Positions 1-5,555 of a stretch of 5,902 nucleotides of DNA are shown piece after piece. Numbering within the stretch: the stretch's first letter is position 1; each line of letters begins with the position of its first letter. The DNA lies in assembly GCA_033720695.1 (NCBI GenBank), contig JAWWCA010000219.1, forward strand, positions 1-5,902, given 5' to 3'. The DNA is from DATGQT01 sp033720695 (lineage in GTDB: Bacteria > Bacteroidota > Rhodothermia > Rhodothermales > Rubricoccaceae). The position numbers were made by a program, and so were the translations under genes. The notes beneath the pieces are model-generated. The model did not search any database, was not told the origin of the DNA, and was given only the letters and a program-made list of their open reading frames with translations.

Positions 1-1
1 C

Positions 2-901
2 GCCTCCTCCGCCACGCTCGGCGAGGACCTCACCGGCTTCGGCACCGCCCAGGACGGCTTCCAGATCGCCACGGTCACCTTCGCCGGGACCGACGGCGAG
101 ACGCAGGAGGTGACGTTCACCGTCGAGGAGGACGGCGCGATCGAGGGCGCCGAGGAGGCCGTCTTCGCGCTCCAGCGCGCCGACGGCGCGACCGTCGGCG
201 ACCCCCGCACCTACACCGTCGTCATCGGCACGCTCCCGCTCGAGAGCATCCGCGCCCGCCCGAACCTCGACGTGGTCACGGCCGAGGGCGTCGTCACGCG
301 CTCGTTCGGCCGCCTCACCTACATCCAGGACGAGACGGCCGGCCTCGCCATCTTCGCCTTCGACGACACCCCCTTCGGGATGGCCGTCGCGAACGGCCAG
401 GTCGGGCCCGGCGACCGGATCCAGGTGACGGGCAAGCTCTGCGAGTTCGGCGTCGTCGGCTTCCCCGACGCCATCGAGCCCGGCACCGGCCTCAAGCAGA
501 TCACCGCCCCGGACGACCAGTGCTTCGACGAGTCCGACATCCTCGAGGGCGAGCTCGAGTTCGAGGTGCTCGTCGACGGCGACGAGGACGACCTCCCCGC
601 CCCGCAGACCATCACGATCGCCCAGCTCAACGCCGCCGGCGACGGCTACGAGAGCGAGCTCGTCCGCATCGACGACCTCACGATCGACCCCGACGGCGAC
701 TTCGCCTTCCAGGCGTCGAAGACCTACACCGTCATGGACCCGACCGGGACCGGCTTCCTCCGCACCCCCAGCGGCTCCGACACCCAGATCGCCGGCGTCC
801 CGATCCCGGAGGGCGAGTTCACGTTCGAGGGCGTCATCGGGCAGTTCCGCCTGGAGAACCAGCTCACGCCCATCGAGCCGACCGACATCCTCCCGGAGTA
901 A
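2..901 (+). CDS. Secreted modular protein, C-terminal part: Calx-beta-like repeat plus OB-fold-type domain (5' end outside window)
   Basis: The frame is open from the left edge to TAA at 899-901, giving 299 residues; a GTG at 110 falls in mid-domain and is not the start. Residues 1-77 look like the end of a Calx-beta-type beta-sandwich: VTFAGTDGETQEVTFTV, then an acidic turn with EGAEEAVFAL and a closing TYTVVIGT strand. Residues 88-167 resemble an OB-fold/DUF5689-like unit (VVTAEGVVTRSFGRLTYIQD, then GPGDRIQVTGKL). Residues 201-299 hold a companion beta-rich module with AAGDGYESELVRIDDLTI and FTFEGVIGQF. The chain is very acidic and has two cysteines (147 and 174) that could pair. Such modules are typical of exported or surface proteins, where they serve as adhesive or structural spacers or flank secreted nucleases and hydrolases. 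No catalytic motif is visible. It stops right after the last module, with no type IX sorting domain or anchor. Module assignment is by pattern; the role is unknown. Confidence 0.85.
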   Translation, partial: ASSATLGEDLTGFGTAQDGFQIATVTFAGTDGETQEVTFTVEEDGAIEGAEEAVFALQRADGATVGDPRTYTVVIGTLPLESIRARPNLDVVTAEGVVTRSFGRLTYIQDETAGLAIFAFDDTPFGMAVANGQVGPGDRIQVTGKLCEFGVVGFPDAIEPGTGLKQITAPDDQCFDESDILEGELEFEVLVDGDEDDLPAPQTITIAQLNAAGDGYESELVRIDDLTIDPDGDFAFQASKTYTVMDPTGTGFLRTPSGSDTQIAGVPIPEGEFTFEGVIGQFRLENQLTPIEPTDILPE

Positions 902-913
902 CCGCTCCTCCCG

Positions 914-962
914 AACGCTTCGGAGCGCGGGGCTGGCCCAAGGGGTCGGCCCCGCGCGCGTT
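914..962. terminator. Long GC hairpin between convergent genes, probable bidirectional terminator
   Basis: Positions 925-939 pair with 943-957 to make a 15-bp stem (two G-U wobbles) around a three-base loop at 940-942. Outside it, aacgc at 914-918 can pair with gcgtt at 958-962 across a six-base bulge. It starts 13 bp after the stop of the plus-strand gene and ends 14 bp before the stop of the minus-strand ATP-grasp-SET gene, the classic place for a shared terminator. There is no run of T on either side, so it is not a textbook intrinsic terminator; it may instead block readthrough or protect 3' ends. A competing small hairpin (916-919 with 924-927) is also possible. Confidence 0.5.
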
Positions 963-975
963 GAGGGCGGGCAGC

Positions 976-2460
976 TCAGCGCCCGTTGCCGTGGGGCACG
1001 GGCACGGCCTCCCGGGCACGGCGCGAGCGGACGTAGTCCGAGACGTGCTCGCCGTAGCGGGCCACGAAGGGCGCGAGGACGTCGGCGCCGGAGACGACGC
1101 CGCGGCAGGCCTCGGCGCCGCAGGTGCAGGCGAACGGCGGCATGGACTCGTGGACGTAGGTGGCGTAGTCGAGCGTGATCTCGTCGCCGGGGGCGAGGGC
1201 GCGGCGGGCGGTGACATCGAGGCCGGAGAGCCAGGCGGAGGGGTCGCAGCTGTGGTTGACCGGCTTCCAGCGCTCGGGGTCGGCGTCCCACACCACCCAC
1301 GTCTCGTCGGTGAGCGGCCAGGCGTAGCTCGCGAACCAGCCGCGGTGGCGCTCGTCCCAGTGCGCCTCGACGTGGCGCCTCGTGACGAGGGTGTGGGGCC
1401 GCTCCTCGAACCGGAGGATCGTCTCGCCCGCGGCGATGGGCGCCGTGGCGACGAGGCCGTAGCCTTGCCCCGGTCGCCGCCGCACGGCCCAGCTCGCCCG
1501 CTGCCGCGCGTGCCGGGCCAGGGCCGCCGCAACGACCTGCTCCGTGAACGCCCGATGCCCCCCGTCGTGCATCAGGATGAGGTCGGCGCTGCCAGGATCG
1601 CTGAGCGGGTAGTAGAGGCCGCAGTTCGGGTTGATCTCGAGGAAGTGCGGCACGCCGTCGCGGCCGACGCGGACGTCGCAGCGGCCGTAGCCGGCGCCGC
1701 CCAGCCCGGCGAAGAGGCGGCGGGCGCCCTCGCGGACGGCCTCGTCGAGCGCGGGGTCCGTGACGCGCTCGGCCTCCAGCCCGTGGTAGTTCACCCACTT
1801 GAGGTCGTAGTGCTTGAACGTCTCGCCCTCGGGGAAGCGGTACGCGATGGGCGCGTAGGCCGTCGGTGAGGCCGCGGGGTCGGGGTGCTCGGCCACGAGC
1901 ACCGTCAGCTCGCGCCCCTCGACGAACTCCTCGACGAGCGCGCGCCCGTAGTCCGCCCGCATCGCAGCCACCCGCGCCCGCAGCGCCTCGGCGGTCTCGA
2001 CGCGGGAGTCGCGCGTGAGGCCCATGCTGCCGTACGAGGAGGGGTGCTTGACGATGAGGGGAAAGCGGAGGGTGTCGAGCGCCCGCTCGAGGTCCGCCTC
2101 GGTCTGCACCTCGACGCCCTCCGGCGTGGCGACGCCCCACGCGTGGCAGACCCGCTTCATCGCCTCCCGCGTGGGCTCGTAGCACGCCGACGTGGCGCCG
2201 GTGAACGGGACGTTGAGCCGTTCGAGGGCGAGGACCACCTCGATGCCGGGGCTCTCGTCGTCCCATGCCCCGTCGCAGAGGTTGAAGAAGAGGTCGTACC
2301 CCTCGTGCACGAGCTGCTGCACCCGGTGCACCGCCGTCGCCTTCTCGAGGTACACCGTCGTGCAGTCGTGCCCGTCGAGGTAGGGCGTGGGATCGGCCGG
2401 GACGTCGTCGTCCGGGTGCTCCGGATCGGCGGTGTCGTAGGTGAGGACGCAGACGCGCAT
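976..2460 (-). CDS. ATP-grasp (D-Ala-D-Ala ligase-like) ligase fused to a SET-domain lysine methyltransferase with post-SET zinc site
   Basis: 494 residues, ATG at 2458-2460. Residues 1-312 form a pre-ATP-grasp plus ATP-grasp unit of the D-alanine ligase class: DLFFNLCDG (56-64), PFTGAT (85-90), ATP-lysine strand PLIVKHP (K138), flexible loop SSYGSMGL (141-148), VEEFVEGREL (176-185), loop FKHYDLKW (215-222), and metal/phosphate residues in GYGRCDV (R260, D262) and FLEINPN (E275, N277). This class couples ATP to a carboxylate and an amine through an acyl phosphate. Residues 325-435 are a SET domain: GQGYGL (331-336, S-adenosylmethionine loop), VNHSCDPSAW (401-410), GDEITLDY (425-432, likely catalytic Y432). 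A post-SET CTCGAEAC follows (C445, C447, C452), which with C405 should bind zinc. Both halves keep their core residues, so both may be active in the cytoplasm. Substrates are unknown; I would not call it ddl, since the Ddl serine for the second D-Ala is not evident. Upstream gap to the peptidase gene is 84 bp with its own candidate promoter. Confidence 0.95.
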   Translation of the reverse strand: MRVCVLTYDTADPEHPDDDVPADPTPYLDGHDCTTVYLEKATAVHRVQQLVHEGYDLFFNLCDGAWDDESPGIEVVLALERLNVPFTGATSACYEPTREAMKRVCHAWGVATPEGVEVQTEADLERALDTLRFPLIVKHPSSYGSMGLTRDSRVETAEALRARVAAMRADYGRALVEEFVEGRELTVLVAEHPDPAASPTAYAPIAYRFPEGETFKHYDLKWVNYHGLEAERVTDPALDEAVREGARRLFAGLGGAGYGRCDVRVGRDGVPHFLEINPNCGLYYPLSDPGSADLILMHDGGHRAFTEQVVAAALARHARQRASWAVRRRPGQGYGLVATAPIAAGETILRFEERPHTLVTRRHVEAHWDERHRGWFASYAWPLTDETWVVWDADPERWKPVNHSCDPSAWLSGLDVTARRALAPGDEITLDYATYVHESMPPFACTCGAEACRGVVSGADVLAPFVARYGEHVSDYVRSRRAREAVPVPHGNGR

Positions 2461-2501
2461 GCGGCGCAGCGGGGGGACGGGGCAAGCGGCGGTGGGCGCC
2501 G

Positions 2502-2532
2502 CAAGCTTACACCGCGCCTGCCATTAATCCAA
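2502..2532 (-). promoter_or_regulatory. Candidate Bacteroidota-type promoter for the ATP-grasp-SET gene
   Basis: Read on the minus strand, TTG at 2532-2530 is followed after 20 bases by TAAGCTTG at 2509-2502. The Bacteroidota sigma consensus is TTG near -33 and TAnnTTTG near -7; the second box matches at five of six fixed positions. It lies in one of the few AT-richer patches in the window (with ATTAAT just inside it), entirely within the 84-bp gap between the peptidase stop and the ligase start. Transcription would begin near 2495, leaving a leader of about 35 bases. The leader carries no Shine-Dalgarno sequence; it is C-rich just before the ATG. Confidence 0.42.
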
Positions 2533-2544
2533 CGCGTCGCCCCG

Positions 2545-4980
2545 CTAGCCTTCCGTCTCGTCGCCCCCGCGCTCCGGCCCGACGCTGTGCTCGATGAGGT
2601 CGAGGATGCGGCGGAGCTTGTCGGCCCACGACGTCGGCTCGACGTAGCTGTGGGGCTCGACGGGCGCGATGGCGAGCTCCCAGTCGCCCTTGCCGAGCTC
2701 GATGAGGCGCTGCGAGAGGCGGAAGATGTCCTGCGGCTGCACGTTGTCGTCGATGAGCCCATGCGTCATGAGGAGCGGGTCCTCGAGCCCGTCGGCGAAC
2801 TCGATGGGCGAGGACCGCGCGAACGCCTCGGGGTCCTCGGTGGGCGTGTTGAGGATGTTCGAGGTGTAGACGTGGTTGTAGTGCGCCCAGTCGGTGACGG
2901 AGCGGAGGGCGGCGCCGCCGCCGAAGTGCTCGGGCGCGGTGAAGAGGGCCATCAGCGTGAGGAAGCCGCCGTAGGAGCCGCCGTAGATCGCCACCCGCTC
3001 GGGCGGGATGCCGAACGCCTCACCCACCCACCGGCTCGCGTCCACGTAGTCGGCGAGGTCGCGGCCGCCCATGTGGCGGTAGACGGCCGTCCGCCAGTCG
3101 CGGCCGTAGCCGGCGCTCGCGCGGTAGTCGAGGTCGAGGACGAGGTAGCCCCGCTGGGCGAGGAGGTGGTGGAACATCCACTCGCGGTAGTAGCTGCTCC
3201 ACCAGTTGTGGACGTTCTGGAGGTACCCCGCGCCGTGGACGAACAGGACGGCCGCGCCGTTGGGCTCGGCGCCGTGGGCCTCGGGCCGGTAGATCCGTGC
3301 GGGCACCTCCGCGCCGTCGTCGGCCGGGACCGTGACGATCTCGGCCTCCTGCCACGGGTAGGCGTCGAGCCACGCCTCGGTGGGCACGTCGGTGACGTAG
3401 CGAACGGGCGCCTGCCGGCCTGCCTCAGCGGCTTCGGCGGGCTCGAGCACGACCGTGGGCGGGCGGTTGCTCGTCGAGTGGAGGAGCGCGAGGTGCCGCT
3501 CGTCGGGTGAGAGGGAGAAGTCGTTGCGGCCGGCGAGGCGCGTGACGCGCGTGCGCGGCCCGCCATCGGCCGGCATGGTATAGACGTGGCGCTCGTGCGG
3601 CGAGCCCTCGCTCGACTGGAAGAACCACGTCTGCCCATCCTTCGAGAGCACGGGGTCGGAAACCTCGAAGGCGCCGTCGGTCAGCTGCTCGACGCGGCCC
3701 GTCGCCACGTCGACGGTGTAGAGATGGCTGTAGCCGGAGGCCTCGCTCTGGAACCAGAACCGCTCGCCGTCCGCCATCCAGCCCACGCTCGACGGCCCGC
3801 CCCACCACGAGATGCCCGGCCCGGCGATCCACGCCTCGTCGCGCTGCCGGTCGAGGCTGGTGACCGTGCCGGACGCGGGGTCGAGGCGGGCGATCCAGCG
3901 GTCCTTGTTGTCGCGCGTGCGGACCTCGAGGACGGCGAGGCTGCCGTCGTAATTCCAGTACGGGCCCCAGGCGTAGAGCGTGCGCGAGGAGTCGGCCGTG
4001 GCCCCATCGGCGCGGGCGTAATCGGGCGGGTCGAAGGCGCCGGGGAGCGTGGTGAGGTCGACGGCGTAGGTCGTGTCGCGCTGGAGGTCCTGGACGTACA
4101 TCGTCGCCGCGCCGCTCGGCGCACCGACCTTCGGGCGGGCCGTGATCTCCTCGGCGTAGCCCGAGCGCGTGACGTAATCGACGAGGCGCGTGTCGGTGGC
4201 GCCGTCGTCCTCGGCGAGAACGAACGTGGCGAAGCGGGCGTCGGGGCTGAGGGTGAGCTGGCGCACGGATCGGTCGCCGGTGTAGAAGGGCGTCGGCCGT
4301 CCGTCGTCTCGTGCCGAGCGCTCCTCGGCGGCCTCGCGGAGGGAGTCGCGGCGGGCGCGCTCTCGGAGGACGTCGAAGAGGCGGAGCTGCTGGTCTTCGA
4401 GGAATGCCTCTCCCTCCGAGGGCTCCTCATCCGTCGGCTCCGACCCGCTCCGCAGATCCGTGAGCTGCTCGATGCGCGTGAGCCTCCGGTCGAGCGCGAA
4501 GAGGTTGTCGCCGCGCGTGAAGTAGACGACGTCGCCGAACCACGACAGCGAGGGGTCCGCCTCGCGTTCGGCGGTGTCGGTGAGCTGCACGAGCTGGTAG
4601 GCGTCGAGGAAGTAGAGGTACAGGTCGCCGTCGCGCTCGAAGACGTGAAGGGCGAAGTCGCCGTCGTAGGCGCGGCGGTCGGCGTGCCAGCCGGAAAAAC
4701 GGGGCGGGAGGTGCCGCTGCTCGCTCACCGGCACCCGTTCGGGCTCGCCGCCCGCGACGGGCGCGCGGAAGAGGGAGTCGGCCTCGAACCGCCCCTGCGG
4801 GTTCCACTCGAAGTAGACGAAATCGCCGGCGTCCGTCCAGTACGGCGCCGACGGCCACGCGCCGATCCACGTCTCGGGATCCTGCGTGATCTGGTCGACG
4901 GTGAGCCGTGGGCGCTCCTGCGCGCGCGCGGGGAGGACGACGAGGAGGGCGAGGAGGAGCAGCGCGGGGCGGCGTCGCAT
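2545..4980 (-). CDS. Secreted S9 family serine peptidase (prolyl oligopeptidase/DPP-like)
   Basis: 811 residues, ATG at 4978-4980, TAG at 2545-2547. Residues 1-20 are a Sec signal peptide: MRRR, a Leu/Val-rich core, then ARA before Q21, a good signal peptidase I site, so the enzyme should be periplasmic or exported. Residues about 40-510 are a beta-propeller with repeated TolB/DPP-like blades (VYFEWNPQG, VQLTDTAERE, LTLSPDARF, EQLTDGAFEV, FSLSPDERHLALL). A charged, probably helical insert occupies about 181-228. Residues about 545-798 are the alpha/beta-hydrolase domain: LFVHGAGY (579-586, oxyanion region), YRASAGYGRDW, nucleophile elbow YGGSYGG (S669), GLIDDNV (D744; N746 aligns with the DPP4 substrate Asn), EPHSYV (H777). 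The triad is complete. It likely trims peptides for nutrition, probably with proline or small-residue preference. The DWVYEEE double-Glu motif of true DPP4 is not seen, so dipeptidyl specificity is uncertain. It is somewhat longer than DPP4 (about 770), mainly from the insert. The start is set by the signal peptide; no Shine-Dalgarno is present. Confidence 0.95.
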   Translation of the reverse strand: MRRRPALLLLALLVVLPARAQERPRLTVDQITQDPETWIGAWPSAPYWTDAGDFVYFEWNPQGRFEADSLFRAPVAGGEPERVPVSEQRHLPPRFSGWHADRRAYDGDFALHVFERDGDLYLYFLDAYQLVQLTDTAEREADPSLSWFGDVVYFTRGDNLFALDRRLTRIEQLTDLRSGSEPTDEEPSEGEAFLEDQQLRLFDVLRERARRDSLREAAEERSARDDGRPTPFYTGDRSVRQLTLSPDARFATFVLAEDDGATDTRLVDYVTRSGYAEEITARPKVGAPSGAATMYVQDLQRDTTYAVDLTTLPGAFDPPDYARADGATADSSRTLYAWGPYWNYDGSLAVLEVRTRDNKDRWIARLDPASGTVTSLDRQRDEAWIAGPGISWWGGPSSVGWMADGERFWFQSEASGYSHLYTVDVATGRVEQLTDGAFEVSDPVLSKDGQTWFFQSSEGSPHERHVYTMPADGGPRTRVTRLAGRNDFSLSPDERHLALLHSTSNRPPTVVLEPAEAAEAGRQAPVRYVTDVPTEAWLDAYPWQEAEIVTVPADDGAEVPARIYRPEAHGAEPNGAAVLFVHGAGYLQNVHNWWSSYYREWMFHHLLAQRGYLVLDLDYRASAGYGRDWRTAVYRHMGGRDLADYVDASRWVGEAFGIPPERVAIYGGSYGGFLTLMALFTAPEHFGGGAALRSVTDWAHYNHVYTSNILNTPTEDPEAFARSSPIEFADGLEDPLLMTHGLIDDNVQPQDIFRLSQRLIELGKGDWELAIAPVEPHSYVEPTSWADKLRRILDLIEHSVGPERGGDETEG

Positions 4981-5006
4981 GCGGTCGAGGCGGGTGAGGA
5001 ACGGCT

Positions 5007-5014
5007 CGAAGATA
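5007..5014 (-). promoter_or_regulatory. Weak candidate -7 box upstream of the S9 peptidase gene
   Basis: On the minus strand TATCTTCG fits TAnnTTTG at five of six fixed positions, 26 bases before the peptidase ATG, inside the 69-bp gap after the small upstream gene. No TTG box is found about 20 bases further upstream, so support is thin. It would imply a leader of about 20 bases and separate transcription of the peptidase. The rest of the gap (4981-5049) shows no clear hairpin. Confidence 0.25.
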
Positions 5015-5049
5015 GGAGCGGCCCACGCGCCCGTGCGATCCCCAGGCCG

Positions 5050-5481
5050 CTACCCTTTGGCCTCTTCCGGACCGGCCGCGTCCGGGACCACGCGGCCGGC
5101 GTGGGGGCGGCGGTCGGCGGCGAGGCGGAGGCGGTCCGGGACGTCGTTCCGCTGCGGCTCCGGGTTGACGAGGCCGCCCGTCAGCGGCGTGTCGAAGGCG
5201 GTCACGAAGGGCGCGACGACGGAGAACAGGAACTCCTGCTGGAACTCGTAGAAGTCGGCGTCGAAGCCGGCGGCGTCGCCGCCGTGGCCGTGGATGTCGA
5301 GGTAGAAGACGCGGGGCCAGCCGGGGTAGCGCGTCTGCGCCTCGACGAGGAGGCCGAACACGGCGCCCGCCGCGTCCTCGAAGCGGTCCTCGGCCTCGAC
5401 GACGTGGTAGAGGGCAACGGTGTTGTCGAAGCCGAGGTGGAGGCCGGGCGCCTCGGGCTTGTTGTACTCCGGCTCGTGCAC
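5050..5481 (-). CDS. Hypothetical protein of unrecognised family (143 residues)
   Basis: I do not recognise a family. The frame runs from GTG at 5479-5481 to TAG at 5050-5052. It is open further upstream but has no better start there, and the MHEPEYNKPEAPG opening has the composition of a true N-terminus. No signal peptide, transmembrane helix or cysteine is present, so it is probably cytoplasmic. Residues 14-90 look folded and possibly conserved: LHLGFDNTVALYHVVEAEDRF (14-34), YPGWPRVFYLDIHGHGG (52-68) with two histidines and an aspartate, then an aromatic, acidic stretch DADFYEFQQEFLFSVVAPF (74-92), then LVNPEPQRNDVPDRL (104-118). The last 25 residues are Ala/Pro/Arg-rich and probably disordered. 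The DIHGHGG segment could bind metal or phosphate, but no known motif matches. Third-position GC and the protein's ordered composition favour this frame over overlapping ones. It lies 69 bp before the peptidase and 74 bp after the PAS gene, with no clear functional link to either. Confidence 0.78.
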   Translation of the reverse strand: MHEPEYNKPEAPGLHLGFDNTVALYHVVEAEDRFEDAAGAVFGLLVEAQTRYPGWPRVFYLDIHGHGGDAAGFDADFYEFQQEFLFSVVAPFVTAFDTPLTGGLVNPEPQRNDVPDRLRLAADRRPHAGRVVPDAAGPEEAKG

Positions 5482-5492
5482 GGCGGCGGGCG

Positions 5493-5541
5493 GACGGTGG
5501 GCGGGCTCGGAAGGTAGCCCGGCCGCCGCTCCCCGACCGTC
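5493..5541. repeat. Nested inverted repeat in the gap before the 143-residue gene
   Basis: gacggt at 5493-5498 is complementary to accgtc at 5536-5541. Inside it, cgggct at 5502-5507 is complementary to agcccg at 5516-5521 around an eight-base loop; ggg at 5499-5501 can extend the outer stem to the cccc at 5531-5534 with a bulge. It fills most of the 74-bp gap between the PAS gene stop and the GTG of the next gene. It could end PAS-gene transcription, fold in the next leader, or be chance in GC-rich DNA. No T-run follows. Confidence 0.25.
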
Positions 5542-5555
5542 AAGCGTCCGTGGCT

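Noticed and set aside
110..901. GTG at 110 as the true start of the first gene
   Set aside because: The frame is open to the left edge and the upstream residues complete a beta-sandwich pattern that the GTG would cut in half; there is no promoter or ribosome site there.
520..1869. Plus-strand open frame of 449 codons running from inside the Calx-beta/OB gene into the antisense of the ATP-grasp-SET gene
   Set aside because: It begins inside another gene in a different frame, crosses the terminator hairpin, and has a low-complexity Arg/Gly/Val composition.
976..2460. Annotation as D-alanine-D-alanine ligase (ddl)
   Set aside because: Only the ATP-grasp core matches; the D-Ala pocket serine segment is not conserved and the C-terminal third is a SET domain.
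2486..2502. Six-base-pair hairpin (2486-2491 with 2497-2502) as a terminator for the peptidase gene or a leader switch
   Set aside because: It is short, overlaps the predicted transcription start, has no T-run, and such stems are expected by chance in GC-rich sequence.
3586..5517. Long plus-strand open frame of 643 codons, and a similar one of 541 codons at 1885-3510, opposite the minus-strand genes
   Set aside because: Both are antisense to genes with clear catalytic motifs. Their translations are Val/Ala/Arg/Glu-rich with no recognisable domains, the usual by-product of high third-position GC.
5202..5543. Minus-strand frame starting with TTG at 5543, overlapping the 143-residue gene
   Set aside because: Its translation is Ser/Thr/Arg/Pro-rich with no ordered pattern, while the overlapping frame from 5481 gives a protein with plausible secondary structure.
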